This document shows positions 1 through 11,000 of a stretch of 64,000 bases of DNA, piece after piece. A model generated the notes under the pieces. It was not told where the DNA came from. It saw only the letters and a list, made by a program, of their open reading frames with translations, and searched no databases. Every line of letters begins with the position of its first letter. The first letter of the stretch is position 1. This DNA comes from Branchinecta lynchi. Its lineage: Eukaryota > Arthropoda > Branchiopoda > Anostraca > Branchinectidae. The stretch is from positions 10,664,001 to 10,728,000 of the forward strand of contig JAKZAP010000014.1 in NCBI GenBank assembly GCA_023053575.1. Direction: 5' to 3'. The position numbers and the translations under genes are program-made.

Positions 1-785
1 GGTGATTGGATCTTAATGAAACTTGATATTTCGAACGATCTCGTGTCTCAGACGTTCCATTTCAAGTCCGGTTCGGATACGATGAATGTGGGGGGGTTGG
101 ACCGGAAATCTTGTGACATGCTTAAAATTGAGCGATTACGATTAAACTTGGTGGGAAGAACAAGCACAAGACCTTGGTACATCATAGACAGAACTGGACA
201 GGATTTGGGCACTTTGGGGGAAGTTGGAGGGGGTTCCGGAATTCCGGTGATCCGGAGTTAAGGTACTCCTAGGTGGGCTAGGACGATGAAACTTGGCAGG
301 AATCAAAGACCCGACCAAATTAACTTGGAAATAGTCAGTTCCTCGATCCGAGCATCGTGGGGGAGTGCAGGGAGGAGGAATCTGGAATCTTGAGGTATAT
401 TTAACCTTCGAACGGGTGATCAGATCTTAATGAACCTTGATATTTGGATAGACCTTGTTTCTCGGATGTCCCGTTTCAAGTACGGACCGGACCCCATTAA
501 TGTGGGGGGGTGGGGGTGGACGGGAGTACTGGAAATCTTGTGTCTCGCTTAGAGTGGACTGATCGGGAGACAGAACGGACCAGATTCGTGCACTGTGGGG
601 GAGGTTGGATGGGTCCGGAATTCCGGTTATCGCGACTTTAGGTACTTCCAGGTGTGCTAGAACGATGGAACTTGGCTGGAAGATTAGAGTCTCGATAAGA
701 TTGGCTCACAAATTGTCAGTTTCCAGATCCGACCATCCCTTGAAGTACAGAAATGAACTGCCAGCTCCCTTGAAGTGCGCACCTT
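1..785 (-). repeat. GGCACTTG-family element fragment (core array)
   Basis: Degenerate tandem monomers of about 100-110 bp. Each carries a GATGAAACTTGG box, a GGACCGGATC-like box and a G-run. The monomers match the arrays at 5250-8384 in the same orientation and those at 43783-48947 in the opposite orientation. The short open frames inside run across monomers and share no protein motif. The right end lies outside the window and no left end was found, so this is a truncated copy. Confidence 0.75.
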
Positions 786-2384
786 AACAGCAAAGTGAAA
801 AATTACTTTTGATAAACTTTACATTTCATGATCCCCCGAGGGTCCATGATCATTTGCGCCACAACAGTTTTGCTTGAAAATTAATTCCTAGCACCTTGAA
901 AGTGCTCATCTTTAGCGAAAAGTGAAAAAAAAACACTTTTGAACATTGCAAAATTTCGGTGGCTCTTTCTTAGTTGTATAATTACAGCTTTGAAGAAAAG
1001 TCTCATCAGAAATGGGAGCTTGAAGGCTTCAAGCTTTCAGTACAAAACGATCCGTGCTTCCTATTGGTTGGATTTCAGAAATTGCGTCTTAACCGATCAA
1101 TATGCGAGACTCCGTTTCGCAAAAGTGTTATTATACCAACAAGAAATAGCCAGATTAACGTTTCCAGCAAAAGTATTATTATACCAACAAGAAATAGCAA
1201 GATTAACGTTTTCAGCAATTAACCAGCTCAGAATGGTTATCAAAGGCCGATAATTTAATCTGTAAGTCGAAAGTCCTACCGGTTAGTACCGGTATACCTC
1301 CTAATGTTAATTTTATTGTTATGCTTCCTCTAATGATGGTGTAAAAATATCCGTTTCGTCGGGTAGGGTGCAATCTCTCTATTCTGACTAAAAAAATCTT
1401 TCCTTCCGAAAAGCGGAAAATATCGGTAGATGGCATAATCCGCCGGGAGAATAAAACCCGCTAGATTATGGCAGGACGCCACGCGTACAAGTCGTAACAA
1501 AAAACGGAAATTTGGAAAAAACAGGTAAAATAAAAACAGAAACGGCTAAAACGGTCAGATAAAAAACGAAACAGAAACAGAAACGGCATTAAAAAAACGG
1601 CTACCTGTTTTCTGTTTTTCTGTTATTTAAAAAAAAAACAGAACAGAAAACGGTAGTAAAAAAACAGAAACAGAAACAGAAACGGTGCCGACCCCTACTC
1701 CAGAGGTGATTTGTGAATAAAAAGTGGTTTTGCTCCTCAAATTCGCCTGGTTGAACCTGTTCCGGTTGTTTGCGCCACATGTGTAGGCCTTCAACCAATT
1801 AAATTAAGGGAAAGGGCAAAAGCAGGGAAATTAAATAGGGACAGGGGCATAGTAAAGCAGGAAAAGCCATTTTCTATGGTAAGCAACTCGTACGGCCTAT
1901 TCATTCGAGGCAGTCGAAACTTGATTTCGAGTCCTTCCGTGGTTTTCTAAAGGACCCCTATTGCTTATTCTGCGTTTTATTTTATACCTAGCTCCCTTGT
2001 GGAACTATAAGCTTCTGAAATCCCTGCCTTTCGCCATTGTTTCGTTTTGCACCTACGATCGCCGACAACTCTTTCGTGAACACTGCACAAGGACATGATG
2101 AGCTTCAAAATATATTTTGGAAGACTTCTTTTGTGTTGCTTGGTTTTCCCACCTGACCACGACGTATTCAATTTTCAAATATTTTGCGTCCGGCCGCTGT
2201 GTCGGAGAGCAGTTAGGCTGGATAGAGTTGACAAGCAGTAACAAGAAAATCGCTAAATCCACGTGGAAAGTAATGGTGTTTTCCAAAACAGTATTTTCTT
2301 AGCTATTTCATCGTGGAGAGATCATTTCTAGGAAGTTTATGCTTTAAGAACAAATATGAATAACTATATTATTTGTTTCCATAG
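786..2384. other. Non-coding stretch with small repeats
   Basis: No gene is recognised. A 47-bp unit is duplicated at about 1119-1216. Positions 940-1440 are related to one arm of the foldback at 38481-39052, as shown by the shared GGGTGCAATCTCTCTAT end. Positions 1500-1700 are rich in AACAG/CTGTT repeats on both strands, can fold back, and end in CGACCCC, like a decayed MITE. Confidence 0.5.
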
Positions 2385-2779
2385 TAGCTCAGAAGAATAT
2401 GGCTAGCAGAAGATCTTCATTATCTGATACATTTCAAACTTACTTACGTTCGAGGCTGTTACCTGATTGTAGGCTACATACACATTTTGTAGCAGCACTT
2501 ACTTTCTCAGGTCAGAATGTTCTGCGACTACTTGGACTTCAACGCAAAGAGAGGATTGAATCAGCCCCATCTCTTGATGCATTGGATGCGGGCCCAGACC
2601 CAGTAGTAGAAACATCGACAGATGTTGTAGCCGCACCGGTGGACGGTGAGGGTGCGCAAACGGCTGTGGTAGCTACAGCAAATGCGAGTGGAGACACATC
2701 GGCCGAAGGTGAAGCTGTACCAATGGATGTGGTGGCTGTAGCGGATGACAATGGAGCTGCACCGATGGACGAAAGCTAA
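2385..2779 (+). CDS. Probable last exon of an unrecognised gene
   Basis: The frame opens at a pyrimidine-rich acceptor (tttccatag, AG at 2383-2384) and stays open for 131 codons to TAA at 2777-2779. An internal ATG lies at 2399. The first half looks like a folded domain (YLRSRLLPDCRLHTHFVAAL, then a leucine-rich stretch ending LLGLQRKER). The second half is a low-complexity acidic tail rich in Ala, Val, Asp and Glu, ending PMDES. The length, acidic tail and AATAAA at about 2955 fit a terminal exon of a nuclear or cytosolic protein, but I do not recognise the family. The opposite strand has a 70-codon frame of mostly Ser/Thr/Ala, which I take as a shadow. No upstream exons were found among the repeats at 1-2384. 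Confidence 0.45.
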
Positions 2780-2836
2780 GCTTCAAAGGTTTCTGGATCT
2801 GTACATTTACTACGCCCAGGCCTCACTATGTACACT

Positions 2837-3120
2837 ACCTGTTCGTAAATCGGTTTTTAAACGTTTTTAAGAACGCAGGGCCCAGTTAGCTTTAAAGCCA
2901 CTCCACAACGTCAGGGTAGCATAATTCCCTTCAGATGACGTTCCCGCCACTGTAATAAAAGAATAAGACAAAAAGAACGGTTTTTAAGACATTTAAGACG
3001 ATCCTCTCTTATTGGTGGTTCACAACATATTATTCCATCCCATCATTTTATGAATAGGTGAGAGAGGAACGTTTAGAAACTGCTAAAAGCTGGCCTTAAA
3101 AGCCGATTTAACGAACAGGT
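2837..3120. mobile_element. MITE with inverted termini ACCTGTTCGT
   Basis: ACCTGTTCGTAAATCGG at 2837 is mirrored by CCGATTTAACGAACAGGT ending at 3120. The arms run about 25 bp with one or two differences. The element lies 57 bp beyond the stop codon of the preceding exon and contains an AATAAA at about 2955. No clear target duplication was found. Confidence 0.6.
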
Positions 3121-4384
3121 GTGTCCATACAGCGGCTCGGGCATTATTTCTAATTTCATACTTTGTATTGTCAACATAGGGTAGATTACTATTTAAACAC
3201 GCCTGAATTTGTTTCATCTTTTGTATATGCTAAGTAAAGATGATCATTATGGGCAAGATTGTAACCCTATCCACATCCATACTGCAGCCCCTTCCTAGTT
3301 TCAACTGGAGCCTCAATATTGTTGCATGCTGCAGGTCCACTTCTCGGCCGCTTCGGGCTGATTCTGTCTATTCGTGTTCGCTGCAGTGCTTCGACGGCAG
3401 CGCTTATCGAGAATCGCGGACTTGCTTACCGACCCAAGTCCGTGCTTCCTGCAAGGTGCTGCATCATCCAAGAACAAATCGTGCAGGTAGGGAGTCCAAA
3501 AACACATCTTGTGCAGAAGCAAAAAAGTGCTGCAGCAGCGAAGCGGCAGCACTATTGCAGCAAAAACGAGGCTTGGGTTTGCAACGAGCTGGTCCAGCTC
3601 CCTTTGTGGTGATTCCGTTGTTTAACAATAGGAAAATCCCAGCCCGGCCCTGTGAGGTGGCAGTCCTTAGTTCAAGTTGGCACTCGCCAACTTGATGCAT
3701 ATCATAGGCACCATGACCATGATCATGTAAATTCGCGGAAAAGCCAACCATTTGATTGACCTGTTTCTAGATTCGGAAAGAGTTTACGGGGAGGTCACTG
3801 AGTCTTAGTTTTGAAACAATCTCCTGTCAGATCGGGTACGCTAAGGGTTATGGGCAAGAAAATTCACTCTTTCAAAATTTGCCACAAGGTCGCTTGGTCG
3901 ATGTGGAGGAAAATGCGAAAACGTATGTAAAGTTGCTCATCCAGGGTTTGGACAGGAAAATACGCTTTTTACGACCTACCCCACGCACCCTCTACAGAAC
4001 TGACCCCTCTCACGGAACCTCTTCCTTGATTCCACGTTGGCGTAATGAGTAGACAATAATGATACTTTCACTTGAGAAAATAAGTAACTGGTACACACGC
4101 CATCTACTATTGCCTATAACGGTCTAATCTAGGAAACAAAAGATTTTGCAGACTGCAGGCTAACCCTCGCCGATTAGGGTGGTTAGTTCTGTGGCCGCAT
4201 CTTCAGAAATAAACAGGGTCAACTATGAGGTTTGTCGATCTGCAACCAGGACGAAGGTGCACAAATAAATACTAGACGGCGTATAATATTTAATTTCGTT
4301 GGTCGAGATTGGTTCAGAACCTTATGATCTTGTTTCACAGGTGAGAGGGTGCCTACTGATTATCTTCCATTGGTGTCACGTCCC
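3121..4384. other. No recognised gene; GC-richer patch at 3240-3740
   Basis: Overlapping open frames exist on both strands at 3240-3751. The longest is a plus-strand frame of 151 codons at 3240-3695. None shows a domain, and the patch is rich in GCAGCA-type words that keep several frames open at once. About 30 bp near 3980 (CTCTACAGAACTGACCCC) recurs inverted inside the next MITE at about 4552. Confidence 0.4.
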
Positions 4385-4679
4385 GTATTGAAATAATTCA
4401 AGTCATTATACTATCGGACATTTTTCCAATCATAAACAATTGGAAACGATCGTAAACAATTGTTTTCTTACGATTGAAACAGTCGTTAACGATTCGAAAC
4501 AGTTGTTTACAATCGTTCACAATTGTAATGGTTCACACCTATTATTTCAAGGGGTCAGTTCTGTAGAGGGAAGTCCTGGAGGGGGTGCGGTTGCGGTGTT
4601 TACGATCGTTTCCAATTGTTTTCAACTGTTTAAGATTGAGAAATGTCCCATAATATAATGACTTGAATTATTTCCATAC
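4385..4679. mobile_element. MITE with about 45-bp inverted termini
   Basis: GTATTGAAATAATTCAAGTC at 4385 is mirrored by GACTTGAATTATTTCCATAC ending at 4679. The similarity continues inward through GGACATTT/AAATGTCC. The interior is rich in permuted AAACAATTGT/ACAATTGTTT words. No transposase is present. Confidence 0.7.
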
Positions 4680-4782
4680 GGATACGCCTTCTGACGACGC
4701 TGTAGATCATGTTAGACCAGGGTTAGAGCTAGAGGCTGTACGAAAAGTTCAACTGTTAGCTCGAGGTTAGCCATGTAACTCC

Positions 4783-4788
4783 TTTATT
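4783..4788 (-). terminator. Poly(A) signal of the SEC22 gene
   Basis: AATAAA on the minus strand lies 99 nt downstream of the SEC22 stop codon, a suitable place for a short 3' untranslated region. Confidence 0.5.
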
Positions 4789-4886
4789 TATAAAAGTTCC
4801 CAAACGGAATATTTTTTTTTAAAAAAGCGCAACAAAAAAAAAAGGATCACACTCCGGATTGAAATGGCAGGAATTGCCCGGCTGCT

Positions 4887-5032
4887 TCACAGAAAGAAAA
4901 AATACATCAGTACAAGTAAGAGAATTCCTACTGCTCCAAGCTTCGCATAGGTGGACTGCAAGTTGAGATATCGGGCGTCCTTCTTATATTTCTGTGACAT
5001 GTAGGACAAACTCTGGGCCTTGTTGTCTAGTT
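4887..5032 (-). CDS. sec22b: SEC22 coding exon 5 (C-terminal anchor)
   Basis: Acceptor ctttcag, then the end of the SNARE motif ([20 protein letters not shown]), then the membrane anchor, with stop TGA at 4889-4887. Confidence 0.95.
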
Positions 5033-8000
5033 CTGAAAGAAAAGGAAAAAGCTGGCTAAAAAGTCCTAAACACTTTTCCTACGGCCTTGTGACTGTTCTT
5101 TATTAGATGTATGCTTCTTTGAACACCTGTCACTCGATTTGCTTCTTGCTTATGAAACAACTAAATAGAAAGAAAAAATAACAAGCTTGATACCACCTGA
5201 TAGCTTCAGTTTCGGCTTTCTTCGAGCTATTGCAGATCTGTTTTTTTTGTTTATGGCACTTGGCCACTTGCCCTTCGGCCAAGTGCCAGTGATCGCAATT
5301 TCTGTCCGTCCGTCCAGGTCTTGCTAGTTCGGGCACTTCCACATAAGCTAGGACGATGAAACTTGCCAGGCGTATCAGGGACCCGAAAGGATTAACTGAG
5401 GAAGTGCATTTTCCCGATCATCGTGGGGGGAGTGGAGGGAGGGGGAATCCGGAATCTTTAGGTATTTATAACTTTTTAATGGGTAATCGGATCTTAATGA
5501 AACGTGATATTTGGAAAGCTTCATGTCTCAAACGACCCACATCAAATCCGAACCGGATCCGGTGACTTTTGGGGAATACTTGGGAAACGCTTTGAGCGAA
5601 GGGACGGGGATGAAACTTGGTGGGAAGAACAAGCACATGTCCTTGATACTTCACTGACATAACCGGACTGGATTCGGGCAATGTGAGGGGAGTTGGGGGG
5701 GGGGGGAGGGGGCATTCTGATGGTCCGGCGAGTTCGGTGCTTCCCGGTGCACTAGGATGATGAAACTTGGAAGGAATGTGAGGGATCCGAACTGAGCGAC
5801 TTGAGAAAAGTCGTTTCCACGATCCGAACATCGTGGGAGGAGTGGAGAATGGGGAATCCGGAATCTAGTGGCATGTATTACTTTCGAACGGGCGATCTGA
5901 TTTGAATGAAACCTGGCAAGCGGAAAGAACTGTTGTCTCAGATGTACCATGTCAAGTCCGGACCGGGTCCGATACTGGGGGGGGGGGGGGGTTGGAAGGG
6001 GGCACCGGATAAATATTCTTTGAGCCCAAGCTGACTTTGAAACATTTATTCAAACAATGTTTACAACTGCTACGTCAGCTACGATTCTTCATCAGCGATA
6101 GTTCGGCCCTGACGAGGACCTTTGCCAAGAAGGGCCGAAGTATCACTGATGAAGAATCGTAGCTGACGTAGCCATTGTAAACATTGTTTGAAATGGGGCA
6201 CCGGAATTTTTGTGAAACGCTTAGCGTCGAGGGATCGGGATGGAATTTGGTGGGAAGAACAAGCATAAGCATTAGATACGTTCTTGACAACCAGATCATA
6301 TCGGGGCTCTTCGGGGGGGGGGGGGGGGGGGGGTTGCATGGGTTTCCCGAAATTATGATCGCGAGTTAGGATACTTCCAGATGAGCTAAGGACGATAAAA
6401 CTTGGCCAGTAACCCGACCAAATAGACTTAAGGACCCGACACAATGCCCTTGGAAGACTTCCGATCATTATTCGGGGAGTTCAGGGAGGGGGAATCCGGA
6501 AATTATCGACTTCCGTAGGTTGCTAACAAATGGTCCGATTCAAGTGAAACTGTATGGGTGATAAGAACTGATGACCTAGATATGCAAAGCATGTGTCCGA
6601 ACCCCATGCGACCATGGTTGGTGGAACCTGGGTGGGGGGGGGGGGGTCGGAAACTTTGGACATACAAAAAACAAACGGATGGGCCGAACGGGATGCAAGT
6701 TGGACAGAACCAGATTTATGCGGCCTAGATTTGTCATTTGGCGTCCGAACCGGATCCAACCAAGGTAGGAGGAGGATCAGGCGGGAACGTGAAATTTTCA
6801 GATATGCTCCAATTCGAGTTAAACTTGATGGACGGGAAGAGGAGATGTTAGAGATGCGAAGTTTATGTGTCCGAACCGTATTCGGCCTCAGTCTCGGAAA
6901 TGTTGTGGCTCGCATATGGCTTAAACGAGTGGAGTGATTAAATTGGAAAATAGAGAGATCGTATGCCTTAAACGACATATTTTAGGGTCCGGACCGGATC
7001 CGAGCAAGGTGGGGAGGTGTGTCGGAATTTCCTGAAAATGCTCAGAATTACTTTCTCGTTTCCCACACGACCTACTCGCAAGTGTCATATGAGCTCGTAG
7101 CTCTTGTTCATTTTTAATATGCAACTTCTTCACTTTGGACACTCTGAACGAGCGGGCAACGTTTCGAAGTCCTCGGACAGTAAGATGGTTTAATTCGAAT
7201 GCAATGTGCCCACGAAATTACGGATTATTTATTTTTCAGTCGTTAATCTTCGCACGGTAGGCAACTCGTTCCGAGCAGACATAGTCCGATTCAACAGAGC
7301 TGCTTTTACCTGAACTGAAGTCTGCACCATTTCCGAAAGTATTACACGTTGAACTAAAGTCTATCCGAGACAGCTTTCTCCTATTTGCTTTAAAGCATCT
7401 CTGAATTAACCTACATTTTTATGGCACTTGCCTAATCGCAATTTCTGTTCGTCCGTCGGTCTGTCGGTCGGTCCGAGTTTTGCTAGTTCGGGCACTTCCA
7501 CATAAGCTAGGGCGATAAACTTGGCAGACATTTCAGGTCCACGAAAATATTAACTTGTAAACGGTCGCTTCCCCGATCCGACCATCGTGGGGGGAGTTCG
7601 AAAACTTGAGGTATTTATAATTTTTGAACGGGTGATAATGAAAATTGATACTACGAAATACCTCGTGTCTCAGACAACCCACTTCAAATACGAACCGGAT
7701 CCGGTTACTCTGGGGGGATTTGGAGGAGGGGGGGGGGGTCTTGGAAACGCTTAGAGTGTAGGGATCGGGATGAAGCTTGGTGAGAAGAACAAGCACAAGT
7801 CCTAGATACTTCATTGACATAACCGGATCGGATTCGGGCACTGCGGGGAGATATGGGTGAGGGGGGGGGGAGCCCCCCACCCAAGGAGCCAGCGATCCTG
7901 ATGTACTAGGATGATGAAACTCGGCAGGTATATAAAGGACTTGAACAGACCGACTTCAACGAGTGGATTGATCTGAATGAAACTTGGAAAGTAGAGAGAT

Positions 8001-11000
8001 CGTATGCCCTAGATGACATATTTTAGGGTCCGGACCGGATCCGAGCACGGTGGGGAGGGGTACCGGGATATCCAAGAAATGCTCAAATTCGAGTGATAGG
8101 TGGTAAGAGACGAGATTCGACCACGGTAGGGGGAGTTGGAGTGATGGTTACCGCGAATAGTGTGGCCGCGTGTAGGGATCAAACCAGTGGATCTAAACTT
8201 GGAAGGTAGTCATTTGCACTAGATGATCCGAGGTAATGCCGGAAATGCTCATACTCGAGGGAAACTAGATATCCTATTTAAGTCCGATCAGCTAGGGGGG
8301 CTGAAGGGGTTATTTCGTGAGGTTCTCATCTACTTTGTCGCACCACCTACTCGTAACAAGTGCCATGAGCTCGTACCTCTTGTTTTTTCCTACACTCGCC
8401 CTATTCTATCACAGCTCTGTCTCAGCAGTACTTGCTTAGTCTCTTACGATTAAGGGGCGTGAAGAAAGTAACCATAGTGAAAAGTTGTGCATCCTGTTCT
8501 TCTTTGTAATCTTTTATCTCAATCATCCCACCAGCACAGAACAAGAGGACATCCAAGGAAGCCGAAGAAACCACCTGCTCACCCACGTGTGCGACGAAAT
8601 TTCTTCTTGTCAATGGTGCAGAGCGGCTGGAAATTGCCAACGGAGGAAACAACCGTGTCCTAATCTATGACAACGTTCAAGTTTACTCTTGACAAGGAGC
8701 GGGAGAAACAAGACCAAAGGTGTCGATGGGATCCCAAAAATCTAAGATTTGATCCAGACAATTGGGTCTTGTCTTCGCCAGGCTAACCATCAAAGAAAAC
8801 CGAGTTCCGATATTCCATCTATCTATCAATCTATACCTCTATAGGCCATATTTATTTTGACGATACTGACCGAAACTTCCTGCTTTACTTCTGCCAAATT
8901 TGCGGTTTCGCCCGAATTCCGAGCCAACTACTAATCCAGCAAAAAAAAAAAAGAAAAATTCAGAAACGAATCCAGCGTATCTCCTTATCCCTATAAGAAC
9001 ATCTAATCAACACTAAATAAAACTTTGACTTAAAAAAATGCGGGTACAACCGGATTCCGGACTAATTATTTGTCCGGGTAAATAATGATTGTCATATACA
9101 GACTCAGCGTCTCTTCTTACCCCTAAATCTAACATCTAATCAACTTCAGATAAAACTTTTTCGGATTCCAGACGAACTAGTTGTCCGGCGAAAAAATGGT
9201 TTTCACCATCGTATTCAGCATGTCTTCTTACCCCTAAATCAAACATTTAATCAACTTCAAGAAACTTTTACTTCTAACCAACTTTCCGGTTTTTGCCGGA
9301 TTCCGGATGAACTACTTTGTCCAGCGAGAAAATGTTTTCGCCATCGTGTTGAGCGTGTCTTCTTACCCCAAAATCAAACATTTAATCAACTTTAAATGAA
9401 ACTTTTACTTTTAACAAACTTTCCGGTTTTTACCGGATTCCGGACGAACTACTTGTCCGGCGAGAAAATGATTGTCACCATCGTGCTCAGCGTGTCTTCT
9501 TACCTCATAATCGATTATCACAGTAGCTGTTTAAAAATATTTTGCTTGTCCCTTAATTTGAACCCCCTCCGACACCCCCAAATATAGGGCTACAGAGCCC
9601 ATCTATGAACTCGACCTTACCCTTGACCCAAACAATCCTCACACCAAGTTTCATCAAAATATCTCATTCCTTCGAGAGTTATCGTGCTTACAGACGGACG
9701 GACGGACAACTTTTGCGATGTCATAGGTATCCCTCCACTTACGTTTTGGGATCCCAAAAACACTCAGATACCAATGGTATTATATTATGTCGAGTCAATC
9801 CTCAGAATCAACATTAAAGGTGACAGGAGGAGACCATCAAACAATAAACGGAGCATAATCGATCCGTCATGGATCTTATTCGCTCCGACGTGCGGCTATA
9901 GGTAGCCTAACTAAGTTAACGTGTTAAATTTGGTCAAAAGTGATCACGACCACCAAAATACGGCTATATTCTCTAACTAACTATCACTGCTTATTGCAGC
10001 ATAAGCAGGTTTCTAGGTTTCATTTCCTTAGTCGTACATGCGTTTCTCTCGAACTGCAATTTTTGTTGCCAGTCTCACAAACTACTGGTTTACAACGAGC
10101 CTTCCTTCAGGACTGTCGGCTAGACCCCAGCTCTCAAAGGGCTCTCCCTCCGGTTACATTAGCAATTAGCAGGGCTCGTAAAGTTGGTCTCCTAGGACTC
10201 TTGACAGTCTTGCTAACGACCACGGGTACAATAGCCAAAGGGATCAGCAAGACACTAGCTGGTTGAAACAAATTAGGAAAGAGATACTGTGTTCCGCCAC
10301 AGGGCTCTCAAGTAGGGTTCTCAACGATAGTGAGAGTAAAGTTATATAAAAAACCAGGGGATAGATAAGGGGGTCATAAAATGTTCCCAAAAACTACACA
10401 AGCCTGCCAAATAGTGACACGGTTATTTAGACCAGCGGTTCCCAACTGGGGGTACGCGAGACCCTTGCAAGGGGTACGCGAAGGAACCAACATTTATTTA
10501 GTCTGTTGCTTCAAAATCTCGCCTCACTCATTTTTGATTGCAGAAAGCCTAAATTACCAGCAGAGGCATCGACAACCAAAATGTATCTTAACGGGCAAGG
10601 TAATTTTACTGACCCGGCAGTTTAACTGCTAATAGCTGCTTTTACGAAAAATCGCGGCGCGAAGCGCCTACTCGTTTCTGTTTAATCGTCTGACCGACCT
10701 TTTTGGGGGGATGGGTATTGTCAACCCGTGCGTGACTCCACTAATGAAAGTCAGTGAACAAATATTGATTTAAAAACAGCTCGCCTATAGACTACTGCCG
10801 TAAAATCTGTTCCTGTGTTAAATAATATTGTTTCAAGAAGAATCGAAGACATTGCAAGTGATATTGTCAATCAGGTTGCGAATTAAGCTTAAGAAAAAGT
10901 TTGCGATGCAGCTTGATGAAAACACGGAGAACATCAAAACCAAACACAGAAACAGGCTGACTGTAAAATATATTCCGCTAACGACTTCGAGCCGAGATTT

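Noticed and set aside
3240..3695. 151-codon plus-strand frame
   Set aside because: Repeat-rich GC-biased sequence with four overlapping frames on both strands and no recognisable domain.
5466..6978. Several open frames of 60-151 codons on both strands
   Set aside because: They translate GGCACTTG-family monomers and share repeat-derived words such as KFHP/SPTKFH. Frames occur on both strands, with no independent domain or splice structure.
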